Below, piece by piece: positions 6,407-14,934 of a DNA stretch of 23,889 nucleotides. Source of the stretch: an uncultured Eubacteriales bacterium. GTDB lineage: Bacteria > Bacillota > Clostridia > Christensenellales > Borkfalkiaceae. Below the pieces are notes generated by a model. It did no database searches and was not told where the DNA came from. It was given only the letters and a program-made list of their open reading frames with translations. Every line of letters starts with the position of its first letter. Positions within the stretch are counted from its first letter, which is position 1. The stretch is from positions 1 through 23,889 of the forward strand of contig CATYEP010000008.1 of NCBI GenBank assembly GCA_958405585.1, read 5' to 3'. The translations under genes were made by a program, and so were the position numbers.

Positions 6407-6994
6407 ATGCGAAAAAATATTCGAAGTCATAGAAAATTTCGCCGCGCTTTTACGCTTGTGGAGCTGATCATTGCGATAGCGCTGTTTTCGATCGTAGCGG
6501 GATTAGTGATATCCTTCATAACATATATTTCAGGATTCAGTGCAAAAACGGAAGCGCAAAGCGATCGTGTTTCGGCGCTGGCGCAGATACGTTCCGAGGT
6601 CGATTATTGGTTTTCCGCATTTGATTGCACGGATTACAAAATCACATCGGGGTCGGACGGCACTGTATTGGTGCAGGCTGTATCGTTGGAGGAAGCGGGC
6701 GTGTCGGGCGCCGTGTACGGCATTTATTTTGAAAAGGGTGAAAAAGAGAACACGGCAGTGTTCACCTATCCGCAGGAATTCGGCCGCGGTACGGTACAGG
6801 AAGGAAGTGCGGGATCAGCGGCAGTAGTGCGTATCAATGCGTACACATACACGGGGATAAGGATAGAAGAGCAAACGGATAACTATGATTATACTGCGGC
6901 AAGCGAATCGGAAGATTCGTTCCGTTTTACGATATATTTGCGGGTATCGGGCAGGACGTTTGCCTGTGAAATACTGGAAGGGGGTGCGGAGTGA
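6407..6994 (+). CDS. Minor pilin with class III signal (first of three)
   Basis: The leader ends RRA (Ala14) and the mature N-terminus is FTLVELIIAIALFSIVAGLV, with Glu at position 5. This is a canonical prepilin helix of the GspH/GspJ/PilW type. The remaining 160 or so residues form a soluble domain rich in beta-type sequence, ending ACEILEGGAE. I chose ATG 6407 because it leaves a normal 14-residue leader; the upstream GTG at 6359 would add 16 unlikely residues. The ribosome site is weak (GGA). Its last codons overlap the next gene by GTGA, indicating translational coupling. It probably primes pilus assembly or caps the tip together with the next two genes. Confidence 0.85.
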   Translation: MRKNIRSHRKFRRAFTLVELIIAIALFSIVAGLVISFITYISGFSAKTEAQSDRVSALAQIRSEVDYWFSAFDCTDYKITSGSDGTVLVQAVSLEEAGVSGAVYGIYFEKGEKENTAVFTYPQEFGRGTVQEGSAGSAAVVRINAYTYTGIRIEEQTDNYDYTAASESEDSFRFTIYLRVSGRTFACEILEGGAE

Positions 6995-7551
6995 AAGCAA
7001 TTTCGGCGCGCAGCCGCGCCTATTCTTTGGTAGAAGTTATTGTTACCATGGCATTGGTGATTATGCTGTCTGCGGGCGGGCTTGCATCGGCGTTGGTTGC
7101 GGCGCAGGTTCAGGCAAAGGCGTCGCAGAACCTGGAATGCACTGCGGCGGCAGACGAAGTGTTATCGGTGATGGACAGCGTCGGGCGTTTTGCGGCGCAG
7201 AATACCGACGCGCAAAATCGTCAGGTGAAAATTTTCGAAGTGTTTGCGCAGAATTTTGCGTTTGCGTTCCGTTGCGGCATTCCGTCAAAGAGCAATCGGG
7301 AAAATGCGGTTTCGGACTGGTCGGAAACGTTATTGGCGCAGTACGACGGCGGATCTTTGGAGCGCGGCCTTACGGCGGCATATACGGCGTCGGCGGCTGT
7401 TTATGAATACGATTATACGGACGGGAACCTGAAACTCACGATACGTTTGCAATTCGGCGGTCAATCGGGCGGAGTCGGGCAGGACACATATACCGTGCGT
7501 GCGGAATGCGGAAAGGCGTCTCCGATTGAACATACGGGGGTGATTGCATGA
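6991..7551 (+). CDS. Minor pilin (second of three)
   Basis: Starts at GTG 6991 inside the preceding stop (GTGA overlap), with GGGGGTGCGGA just upstream. The leader MKAISARSRA is cleaved before YSLVEVIVTMALVIMLSAGG, which has Glu at mature position 5. The 186-aa precursor has a Gly/Ala-rich hydrophobic helix to about residue 35, then a variable soluble domain. The next gene overlaps its stop by ATGA. Family resemblance is to type II/IV pseudopilins (PilV/GspI class), based on the N-terminal signal only; the soluble part gives no clear match. Expected at the cell membrane as part of a tip or priming complex. Confidence 0.82.
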   Translation: MKAISARSRAYSLVEVIVTMALVIMLSAGGLASALVAAQVQAKASQNLECTAAADEVLSVMDSVGRFAAQNTDAQNRQVKIFEVFAQNFAFAFRCGIPSKSNRENAVSDWSETLLAQYDGGSLERGLTAAYTASAAVYEYDYTDGNLKLTIRLQFGGQSGGVGQDTYTVRAECGKASPIEHTGVIA

Positions 7552-7943
7552 AGCGGAAGTTTTCGCGTGCATTCACGATCGAATATGCGATTGTCCTGAT
7601 GGTGATCGTGATCGCATTCACGGGGCTGTTGCTTTCGTTGGCAATGGTGACCAACAATTACAGCAAGGCATACCAGGAATATATCGATTACAAGCGCGAT
7701 CTTGACGCGTTGGGGGATTCCTTTATCAGCGGAGAGAGCACGGTTGAAGAACTTCGCAATTCTGCTTTGCTTGCGGAGCATGATCTTACAATAGACGCGG
7801 CATCCGTCGAGGATGAAATGCTGATCATCCGCCACGGAACAAACGGTGCAGTGGCGCTGACAGTACAGCTTTCGTCGGACGATGAGGGCGTTCGGGTGGT
7901 TCGGTACATATACGGGGAGATCCCCGCAGTACAGGTGCCGTAA
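7548..7943 (+). CDS. Minor pilin-like protein with shifted glutamate (third of three)
   Basis: Starts at ATG 7548, overlapping the previous stop by four bases. The signal is MKRKFSRA followed by FTIEYAIVLMVIVIAFTGLL. The acidic residue is at mature position 4 rather than the usual 5, so it is an atypical prepilin. The 131-aa precursor has a roughly 25-residue hydrophobic helix, then a helix with YQEYIDYKRDLDALG and a short beta-rich end (RVVRYIYGEIPAV). Its place in a tightly overlapping series of prepilin genes ahead of the prepilin peptidase supports it as a pilus component. A non-pilin TadE-like or single-pass membrane protein is the alternative. Confidence 0.75.
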   Translation: MKRKFSRAFTIEYAIVLMVIVIAFTGLLLSLAMVTNNYSKAYQEYIDYKRDLDALGDSFISGESTVEELRNSALLAEHDLTIDAASVEDEMLIIRHGTNGAVALTVQLSSDDEGVRVVRYIYGEIPAVQVP

Positions 7944-7976
7944 CATATCCGTGAAGGGAAAATCAAAGGAAAAAAT

Positions 7977-8786
7977 ATGGAGCAATTTTACTATATTACG
8001 GCGTGCGTGATGTTTGCGGTATTCGGGCTGTGCATCGGCAGTTTTCTGAACGTTGTGATTTACCGTTTGCCGCGCGGCATGAATCTTGCGAAGCCTGCAT
8101 CGCACTGTACGACTTGCGGTCATAAACTTGCATGGTATGACAACATACCTTTGCTTTCGTATTTGATCCTGCGCGGGAAATGCCGTTATTGCGGTGCGTC
8201 CGTTTCGCCTCGGTATTTCGTGGTGGAACTTACAAACTGTGTTTTATGGCTGATGTGTCCGCTCACGATGTATTTCAGCCGCGGCGTCTGGTTTTCGTTG
8301 GTGTGTGCGTTGGCGATCTCGCTTCTGTTGGCGATGTCGCTGATCGACATGGAAAACTTGTTTATACCCGACAGCTTGCAGATATGTTTTTTTCTCGTTG
8401 CGGTCGGCGGGATCTTTGCGGACGGTCAGACGGGTTGGCAGGACAAGTTGTACGGGTTGTTGCTGGGCGGCGGATTTTTTCTGTTTTTCTATTGCGCCTC
8501 GTTTGTACTGTTTAAACGGGAAGGAATGGGATTCGGAGACGTGAAGCTGATGGCATCGGCAGGGTTGCTTCTGGGTTGGAAAGCGACGATCGCGGCCATT
8601 GTTTTTGCGATTGCCGTGGCGTTGGCGGACATTGTTCTGCGTAAAATTTTTATCCGTTCAGGGCGTGATGGGCTTGGCAATGTTTCGGAAGAATTTGCGT
8701 TTGCTCCGTACCTGGCGCTGGGCGTATTTGCGGCGATGTTGTTCGGAAATGCGCTTGTTGACGGATATCTGGCGCTGTTTGTGTGA
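7977..8786 (+). CDS. pilD: Prepilin peptidase / N-methyltransferase (A24 family)
   Basis: An integral membrane aspartyl protease that removes prepilin leaders and methylates the new N-terminus. The N-terminal DiS_P_DiS domain has the zinc-type pairs Cys44/Cys47 and Cys69/Cys72 around LPRG and IPLLSYLILRGKC; these accompany the methyltransferase function. The catalytic aspartates are Asp124 (SLIDMENLFIPD) and Asp188 in GMGFGDVKLM. At 269 aa with about eight membrane segments it matches PilD/ComC. ATG 7977 has AAAGGAAAAA upstream. Its substrates are presumably the four prepilins just upstream, all with Ala at -1, so this enzyme should accept Ala. Confidence 0.95.
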   Translation: MEQFYYITACVMFAVFGLCIGSFLNVVIYRLPRGMNLAKPASHCTTCGHKLAWYDNIPLLSYLILRGKCRYCGASVSPRYFVVELTNCVLWLMCPLTMYFSRGVWFSLVCALAISLLLAMSLIDMENLFIPDSLQICFFLVAVGGIFADGQTGWQDKLYGLLLGGGFFLFFYCASFVLFKREGMGFGDVKLMASAGLLLGWKATIAAIVFAIAVALADIVLRKIFIRSGRDGLGNVSEEFAFAPYLALGVFAAMLFGNALVDGYLALFV

Positions 8787-8843
8787 GAAAATAAAAGGGA
8801 TCGGGTAGCGCTTCGATCGTGAGAAGACAGAGGGAAAAAGATT

Positions 8844-10280
8844 ATGAAATTATTTGTCGGCTTTGATATGCAAAACAGCAACATCCGAATCATGAATGCG
8901 GAGAAGGCGACGGACAAGGCGGAAGTGGAATATCTGCATTTCAGCACCTGCATATTTTCGGATGAGTTTTTTGAAGAGGCTCAGAAATTGCTGGAAGAAT
9001 ATTTTCAGCGTAAGCCGTCGTTGCGTAATTTAACGGCGTTTGTGATTTTGCCGGACAGGGCGGTCGGGTTTGAAACGTTCAACCTTCCGAATATGGCAAA
9101 GTCGAAATCGCAGCAGGCTCTTGAAACGGAGATGAACAATCTTTACGAAGGACGTCACCGCGGAAAGAAGATCAACCAGTTTGTGCTTTTGCAGAATAAG
9201 CAGTACACGATTTACGGGGCGATCTATTTTGATAAAAAACTGATCAACAAGATATACAAACTTCTTACGGAAGTAAAAGTATTCCCGAAGATGACGACGT
9301 ACAGCGGCAATGCGCTGTTGGACTGTGCACTGAATTTTGCGCCGCGGCTTCGCGGAAAGAGTTTTGTCTTTGCGGACATGCACGCGGATTACACGGAGAT
9401 CGTTGTAGCGGGCAAGGGCAAAACGCAGGGAGTCGCAACGATCCCGCACGGTTCCGCATTGCTGCGGAGCGATAAAGTGGAATCGGAATATATGCAAACG
9501 GATCACCAGATGGGTGAGATCGCGGTCATTAACGCGCGAGAGATCGCGCGGGCAAAAGCGCTGACGCAGTCGGTCGACGTCGATCTGTCCGTGATACCCG
9601 AAGGCGCTACGATTGCGGATTATGCGGTGGATAATGAGTCGCAGGCAGGAGAATATTCGGGGACGGTACAGGCGGAAACGGCTGCGGCTTCGGCAGAAGC
9701 AAAAGACAGGCTGGAGGTTTCTGCGGACAGTCTGAACGAGGAAGACAGGGACGAGCAGGACGACGATATTTCCGAAGAAGGCGGACTGTCGGTGGAGGAA
9801 GTGGACGAAGGGCGTCTGGCGGACGGCGCGGCGGAAGCGGTTGCGCAGGAAACGAACGGCGTTTCGGGTGCGCAAGAAAATGCGGAAGAAAACGGCGAAG
9901 GAAATGTTTTCAAGCCGAAAAAGATCAAAGTTTACCGTAAAATGCCCAAACGTTATCCGAAATTCATGATGCGTGAGATACCGGAAACGGAACAAGGGAT
10001 CCGTTACGAAAATTTCCGTATCATCATGAAATGGATTTTGCTGTACGCGCGTCAGGCGGAACTGACAGAATATATGATCAAGCCGGATTTTGTGGTAGTG
10101 AATATGCCGGCGGAGTTGTACCCGCTGTTGGAACAGGCAAACGCAGAGCAAAAAGAGAGCGAAGGGATCGAATTCAGACCTTTTTCGGCGTCGGAAAAGT
10201 TTGTTCCGGAGATCAAAGAAAATCTGGATCTGTTCGGATGTCTGTTTGCGGGGCATTACAACAAGCATCATAACTTTTGA
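8844..10280 (+). CDS. pilM: PilM-like actin-fold pilus assembly protein with acidic insert
   Basis: The N-terminus KLFVGFDMQNSNIRIM has the phosphate-loop pattern of actin-like PilM/FtsA proteins, followed by the expected alternation (TAFVILPDRAVGFETFNLP, then a QALETEMNN helix). The central part (KSFVFADMHADYTEIVV) fits a second phosphate-binding segment. Between about residues 262 and 354 there is a long acidic, Ala/Glu-rich low-complexity stretch, after which a PilM-like C-terminal part resumes (FRIIMKWILLYARQAEL). At 478 aa it is about 120 residues longer than usual. In T4P systems PilM is a cytoplasmic ring linking PilN to the motor; no PilN or PilO is recognisable here. The call depends on these weak motifs plus position directly before the PilC and PilB genes. 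Confidence 0.75.
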   Translation: MKLFVGFDMQNSNIRIMNAEKATDKAEVEYLHFSTCIFSDEFFEEAQKLLEEYFQRKPSLRNLTAFVILPDRAVGFETFNLPNMAKSKSQQALETEMNNLYEGRHRGKKINQFVLLQNKQYTIYGAIYFDKKLINKIYKLLTEVKVFPKMTTYSGNALLDCALNFAPRLRGKSFVFADMHADYTEIVVAGKGKTQGVATIPHGSALLRSDKVESEYMQTDHQMGEIAVINAREIARAKALTQSVDVDLSVIPEGATIADYAVDNESQAGEYSGTVQAETAAASAEAKDRLEVSADSLNEEDRDEQDDDISEEGGLSVEEVDEGRLADGAAEAVAQETNGVSGAQENAEENGEGNVFKPKKIKVYRKMPKRYPKFMMREIPETEQGIRYENFRIIMKWILLYARQAELTEYMIKPDFVVVNMPAELYPLLEQANAEQKESEGIEFRPFSASEKFVPEIKENLDLFGCLFAGHYNKHHNF

Positions 10281-10318
10281 TTCTCGGAAGTGAGAGCCTG
10301 TCGTGAGAGGTAACATTT

Positions 10319-11524
10319 GTGAAAAAATATAAGTATAGTGCGATCAATTTATACGGAAAAAAATTCACGGGTACATTTTTGGCGGAAAACGAAAAGGATC
10401 TGCGCGCGCAGCTTGCGAAGCAGAATTTGTATCTTGTTTCGGCGAAAGTAGATTCCGATAAATCCCCGAATCCTTTTTTCAGTCTGACCGGAAAGATCTC
10501 GGTCAACGAACTGTCTACGTTTTGCCGTCAGTTTGCGATCATGATCACGTCGGGCACGTCCATCGTAGATTCGCTGGCGGTTCTGCGCAGGCAGCCGTAC
10601 ACCGCATATCTGCGGCGGGTGCTGGATATGGTATACGAGGACGTAAAGGCAGGGAAACTCTTGTCGGAAGCGATGGAAAAGCACAAACGCGCCTTTCCGC
10701 CGTTTTTTCGGAGCATGGTGCGCGTCGGCGAAGTATCCGGCTCGATCGATACGGTGCTGGTGTCGATTGCGGACTACTTTGAAGCGGACGGCAAAATGCG
10801 TGCAAAGATGCGTTCTGCACTCGCATATCCCTGTGTACTGATCTTTATGGCGTTGGCAGTCATTGTGCTTATCATTGTCTTTATTATTCCGTCTTTCAAG
10901 GACGCGTTGGCGCAGATGGATGTGGAATTGCCGGGACTGATGGTAGCTTTGAATGACTTCGGAATTTATTTTCAGGAACATTGGCAGACGATCGTATTGG
11001 TTTTGCTGGCGGTTGTGTTTTTGTGGATCGTCTTTTTGCGGACGCCGAAAGGCAGATATTATTGGGATAAATGCAAATTTCATATGCCGATCGTGCGGAA
11101 TATTGTACGGAACAACGTATCGGCGCGGTTTTGCCGCGCGTTTTCGCTGCTGGTTTCCAGCGGAATGGATATAGTAGACGCGATGGACGAAACGTGCAGG
11201 GTATTAGGCAATTCCTATGTGGCGACGCAGTTTCACCGCGCGACGGAAGACGTGCGACAAGGCATGACTCTGACGATGGCACTGCAGACCTATAAACTGT
11301 TTCCGACGATGTTGGTGCAGATGGTATCGGTCGGTGAGGGGACGGGCGAACTGGAAGCGGTATTGGGCAGATCGGCTCCGTTTTTTGAAAATCAGGTTGA
11401 GCGTTCGATCTCTGCTTTGACGGGAATTATTCAGCCTGTGGTTTTGTGTCTGATCGGTGCGTCGGTTGCCGTTCTGTTTATGACGGTTTATTCGCCTATC
11501 TTGCAGATGATGAATACATTGTGA
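10319..11524 (+). CDS. pilC: Type IV pilus inner-membrane platform protein
   Basis: A GspF/PilC-family polytopic protein that forms the platform turned by the assembly ATPase. GTG start at 10319 with GAGAGG upstream. It has the usual duplicated T2SSF domains: the first covers about residues 55-180 (LSTFCRQFAIMITSGTSIVD), ending in a membrane helix (LIFMALAVIVLIIVFII). The second is about 260-385 (RFCRAFSLLVSSGMDIVDAM), ending in IIQPVVLCLIGASVAVLFM. An N-terminal YKYSAINLYGKKFTG segment is also typical. Its 401-aa length is standard. The pilB gene starts 17 bases downstream, so the two are co-transcribed. Confidence 0.95.
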   Translation: MKKYKYSAINLYGKKFTGTFLAENEKDLRAQLAKQNLYLVSAKVDSDKSPNPFFSLTGKISVNELSTFCRQFAIMITSGTSIVDSLAVLRRQPYTAYLRRVLDMVYEDVKAGKLLSEAMEKHKRAFPPFFRSMVRVGEVSGSIDTVLVSIADYFEADGKMRAKMRSALAYPCVLIFMALAVIVLIIVFIIPSFKDALAQMDVELPGLMVALNDFGIYFQEHWQTIVLVLLAVVFLWIVFLRTPKGRYYWDKCKFHMPIVRNIVRNNVSARFCRAFSLLVSSGMDIVDAMDETCRVLGNSYVATQFHRATEDVRQGMTLTMALQTYKLFPTMLVQMVSVGEGTGELEAVLGRSAPFFENQVERSISALTGIIQPVVLCLIGASVAVLFMTVYSPILQMMNTL

Positions 11525-11540
11525 CGGACAGGGGAGAAAT

Positions 11541-13232
11541 ATGGAACTGAATTACGAAATCTTACAATATTACGTCTATAAAAAGATCATCAAGCGCAAA
11601 CAGATGAAAGGTATCTATCAGGATTGTATGCGCTTGAATATGCCTGTGGAAAATTACATGATCGCGAAAGGTTATTGTACACAGGTAACGGCTCTGGCGG
11701 CGCTGGGTGAGTTTTTCTGTCTCCCGTATTGTGAAATGGATATGTTGGAGGTTGACAGGTCTCTTCTGGAGAATGTGACCTTTGCATTTCTGCGGAAGCA
11801 CAAATTTGTTCCGGTGATGAAAGATAAGAGCGGGAAAATGCTGGTGGCGATTGCGCGGCCTTTGGATTTTTCGGCGATGTCGATGCTGAGTCAGATCTAT
11901 GTGGGGCCGATGGATTTTATACTGGTGCCGGCGGTGCAGATCGATGTTTTTATCGATTCGATCGTGGCGGTGCAGTCGACGGCGACGGCGCTGGAAGATC
12001 TGCAGCGGGCGAAAGACAAGGAACTGGTGGATTCGGCGAAAGGTCTGCCGATGGGGATCATCGACAAAGACGAAGACGTGATCAACAATCCGTCCGTGCG
12101 GTTGGTGGATTCGATCATCAAGGAAGCGGTGCCGTTCCGTGCGAGCGATATACATATCGAACCGTTTGAAAAGACGGTCAAAGTGCGTTACCGTATCGAC
12201 GGAGATCTTCAGATCCGTGCGGAGTTTCCCATCGAGAGTTATCCTGCAATCTGTGCGCGGTTGAAGATCCTTTCGGGAATTTCGATTGCGGAAAGGCGTT
12301 TGCCGCAGGACGGGCGTATCAGCATGACGATCAACGATACCGATTACGATTTCCGTGTATCCACATTGCCGACCGTCTATGGTGAAAAGTTTGTTATCCG
12401 TGTTCTGGACAAGAGCGCATTCAATTTTTCGCGCAGCGATCTGGGCTTTACGGCGGAAGAGAATGCCGTTATCGATAAAATACTGGCGCATTCATACGGG
12501 ATCGTGTTGTTGACGGGGCCTACGGGATGCGGTAAGTCGACGACGCTGTACTCGTTCTTGAAAGAGATCAACCGTCCGACGGTGAACGTAATCACGGTTG
12601 AAGATCCTGTGGAATACACGATGCACGGGATCAACCAGGTGCAGGTGAACACGAAAGCGAACCTGACGTTTGCGAGCGCACTGCGCAGTATTCTGCGTCA
12701 GGATCCGGACATCATCATGGTCGGCGAGATCCGTGACGAAGACACGGCGGAGATCGCTGTGCGCGCCGCGATCACGGGGCATCTGGTGTTTTCGACGCTG
12801 CATACCAACGACGCGCCTGGCGCGATCATCCGTCTTGAGGACATGAAAGTGACCGATTATCTCGTGGCGGACGCCGTGGTCGGAGTGATCGCTCAGCGAC
12901 TGGTAAAGAGATTGTGTCCCGCCTGCAAAAAGCGCGGCAGAACGACGGAATCGGAAATGAAGATCTTGGGCCTGGACGAGCCGGCGAGTATTTTCCGTCC
13001 GCAAGGCTGTCAGTTCTGCAACAATACGGGATACAAGGGACGCATCGCGGTACATGAGATCATGTATATGAGCGATAAGATCAAAGCGGCCGTGACGAGC
13101 GGGGCTCCGTTGGAAGAGCTGCGGGCATTGGCGGAAGAAGGCGGAATGGTCAATCTTTGGGACAGTTGTAAAAAACTTGTTTTAAAGGGGATCACGGATA
13201 TTACGGAGCTGATGAGTCTGTTTGATGATTAA
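11541..13232 (+). CDS. pilB: Type IV pilus assembly ATPase
   Basis: A hexameric GspE/PilB-family motor for pilus extension. The N-terminal MshEN-like domain covers about residues 1-150. The core has Walker A GPTGCGKST (326-334), Asp box VEDPVEY (353-359), Walker B IIMVGEIRD (391-399) and the His box STLHTND (418-424). The zinc site has Cys459/Cys462 and Cys490/Cys493 (CPAC and CQFC), which marks extension (PilB) rather than retraction (PilT) ATPases. ATG 11541 follows AGGGGAG. Length 563 aa is normal. No PilT-like gene follows, so this pilus may not be actively retracted, or PilT may be encoded elsewhere. A hairpin follows the stop codon. Confidence 0.96.
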   Translation: MELNYEILQYYVYKKIIKRKQMKGIYQDCMRLNMPVENYMIAKGYCTQVTALAALGEFFCLPYCEMDMLEVDRSLLENVTFAFLRKHKFVPVMKDKSGKMLVAIARPLDFSAMSMLSQIYVGPMDFILVPAVQIDVFIDSIVAVQSTATALEDLQRAKDKELVDSAKGLPMGIIDKDEDVINNPSVRLVDSIIKEAVPFRASDIHIEPFEKTVKVRYRIDGDLQIRAEFPIESYPAICARLKILSGISIAERRLPQDGRISMTINDTDYDFRVSTLPTVYGEKFVIRVLDKSAFNFSRSDLGFTAEENAVIDKILAHSYGIVLLTGPTGCGKSTTLYSFLKEINRPTVNVITVEDPVEYTMHGINQVQVNTKANLTFASALRSILRQDPDIIMVGEIRDEDTAEIAVRAAITGHLVFSTLHTNDAPGAIIRLEDMKVTDYLVADAVVGVIAQRLVKRLCPACKKRGRTTESEMKILGLDEPASIFRPQGCQFCNNTGYKGRIAVHEIMYMSDKIKAAVTSGAPLEELRALAEEGGMVNLWDSCKKLVLKGITDITELMSLFDD

Positions 13233-13234
13233 AC

Positions 13235-13263
13235 CGCATTTCCGCCGATCGGCGGGTGCGTTT
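13235..13263 (+). terminator. Weak terminator or attenuator after pilB
   Basis: CGCA (13235-13238) and TGCG (13257-13260) enclose CCGCC-GATC-GGCGG (13242-13255), followed by only three T residues. It marks the end of the pilus cluster, probably as a partial barrier to transcription into the next gene. Confidence 0.45.
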
Positions 13264-13299
13264 GATAGATTGAAAAGAGATGTATGAAGGAGTCTGATT

Positions 13300-13833
13300 A
13301 TGAAAAAGATTACGAAAATGACGTGCGAAAATGGTTTGAAACTACTGATCTTTCTTGCTGTTTCCTTTTTCGTTCTGATTTTGCTGAGCGTTTTCAAAGT
13401 GTACTCGATCAAAGCGGAATCGTGGTATCTGCTTGCGATTCTGTCTGCGATTGCGATCGTGCAATGGGCAGTGATCATTTTTGTACTGAATGCGCGTTCG
13501 GATGAATCGGGCGAGTATTACGATATGGACGCAAGGCTGTGGATATTTACGTTTATCCCGACGATAGCAATGCTGTTTGCGACGATCGTAATGTATGCGG
13601 CATTGCACCAAAGAGTTGCGTTTTTTGCGCTGGATTTTGTAAATTTCATCGTAGCGTTTGCAATTTTTGTACTGTGTGTAGGTTTTTGTTACCTGCTCAA
13701 TTATGCGTATGTGGTGGCAACGCGCAAGGAAACCACTCCGAAGTTAAAATTTTCACAGCGCAACCGCGCGAAAGAACTGCGCAAAGAATTGGATAAAGAA
13801 GAAGAAAAGAAAGAGAAGAAGGAAAAGAAATAG
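13300..13833 (+). CDS. Four-helix membrane protein with Lys/Glu tail, linked to AAA+ gene
   Basis: No family is recognised. The ATG at 13300 has AAGGAG nine bases upstream. Four membrane helices are evident at about residues 13-33, 43-65, 80-101 and 108-134, then a cytosolic-type tail (RKETTPKLKFSQRNRAKELR) ending in a Lys/Glu-rich stretch. The tail length (about 40 residues) and charge suit binding to a soluble partner. The gene shares a reading frame with the AAA+ gene downstream: its TAG stop at 13831-13833 is followed by 11 in-frame sense codons and then that gene's ATG. A role as membrane anchor or effector for the McrB-like pair is inference from this arrangement; it could equally be an unrelated small membrane protein. 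Confidence 0.8.
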   Translation: MKKITKMTCENGLKLLIFLAVSFFVLILLSVFKVYSIKAESWYLLAILSAIAIVQWAVIIFVLNARSDESGEYYDMDARLWIFTFIPTIAMLFATIVMYAALHQRVAFFALDFVNFIVAFAIFVLCVGFCYLLNYAYVVATRKETTPKLKFSQRNRAKELRKELDKEEEKKEKKEKK

Positions 13834-13866
13834 GCACCCGGTATCATTTTCCCCGATCTGACGGAG

Positions 13867-14934
13867 ATGGATAAGGAGTATCTGAAATACCCGTACCATC
13901 CGCAGGCTTCCGTGAATGTGACGCTGAGACAACTTTGCGACGGGTTCAATATGTATCTGGAAAGCAAAGGGATGTTTTACACGATGGAAACGCTGCGCGC
14001 GTTCGTCAGCGGGCTTGCCTGTTCGCATTTTATGATTCTGGAAGGGCTTTCGGGAACAGGTAAAACGTCACTTCCGAAATATTTTGCGGAATACGCAGGC
14101 ACGAACGTGTGCTTTACGTCGGTGCAGGCATCGTGGAAGGATCGCAGCGATATTCTCGGCTATTACAATGATTTTGTCGGAAAGTTCAAGGAAACGCCGT
14201 TTTTGCGTGCGCTGTATCAGGCGAATTACCAGACGGATGAGATCAATCTGATGGTATTGGACGAAATGAACCTGTCGAGGATCGAATATTATTTTGCGGA
14301 TTTTCTTTCTGTTCTCGAATTGGATGAAAGCCAGTGGAAAATCGAGCTTATGCCTGTTTCGACGGGAGGTATCCTGCCCCTGAAACTGGACGGATGTTCG
14401 GTGGTGATCCCGCAGAACGTATGGTTTGTAGGAACGTCGAATAAGGATGATTCCACGTTTACGGTAACGGATAAAGTGTATGACCGTGCGGTGATCATAG
14501 ATTTTTCGCAGCGCAATGAATCCACGGTGTCGACGCGCAACATCGCGCCGATCCATCTGGGGGCGAACAGACTGCGCGCGCTGTTTGAGGATGCGCAGAT
14601 GACGCCGTCCTATGCGCTGACGAGAGCGGATATGGAGCGTTTCTCGGTGCTGACGCAATTTGTCCTGGATGCGTTTGACGTCAATTTCGGTAACCGTATT
14701 TTAAACCAGATCATCAAGTTTGTGCCGGTGTACGTAGCGTGCGGCGGTACGGCGGCGAAGGCTCTGGATCTGATGTTTGCGCGCAAGATCCTGCGGAAAC
14801 TGGACGGCAGATTTGACGACAGTATCAAAGGGAACCTTGTCAAGCTGGAAAAACTGATCTTACAGCAGTTTAACAAGACGGATTTTTCTTCCACGCTTGA
14901 AACGATTGCGAGATTGAAGAGGAAGTTGTTCTGA
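13867..14934 (+). CDS. McrB-like AAA+ NTPase
   Basis: A single AAA+ module of the McrB/MoxR-related clade (355 aa). Walker A is GLSGTGKTS (60-68), Walker B LMVLDEMN (128-135), then SRIEYYFADFLSVLE. The sensor-1 region is GTSNKDDSTF (189-198), at the position of the McrB signature MNTADRS, with DRAVIIDF following. No N-terminal DNA-binding domain is present, unlike Escherichia coli McrB. The ATG at 13867 has only GGAG immediately against it, so translation may depend on coupling with the gene upstream. The partner gene overlaps its stop by one base (TGATG). In McrBC-like systems the AAA+ subunit drives a nuclease or other effector; whether it uses GTP or ATP cannot be read here. Confidence 0.85.
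   Translation: MDKEYLKYPYHPQASVNVTLRQLCDGFNMYLESKGMFYTMETLRAFVSGLACSHFMILEGLSGTGKTSLPKYFAEYAGTNVCFTSVQASWKDRSDILGYYNDFVGKFKETPFLRALYQANYQTDEINLMVLDEMNLSRIEYYFADFLSVLELDESQWKIELMPVSTGGILPLKLDGCSVVIPQNVWFVGTSNKDDSTFTVTDKVYDRAVIIDFSQRNESTVSTRNIAPIHLGANRLRALFEDAQMTPSYALTRADMERFSVLTQFVLDAFDVNFGNRILNQIIKFVPVYVACGGTAAKALDLMFARKILRKLDGRFDDSIKGNLVKLEKLILQQFNKTDFSSTLETIARLKRKLF

Noticed and set aside
9030..10316. Minus-strand open frame of about 430 codons
   Set aside because: Antisense shadow of the PilM-like gene; sequence is Arg/Phe/His-rich and without family pattern.
13831..13833. Amber codon reassigned genome-wide (for example pyrrolysine)
   Set aside because: No in-frame TAG interrupts any other recognisable gene, and no pyl genes are visible.
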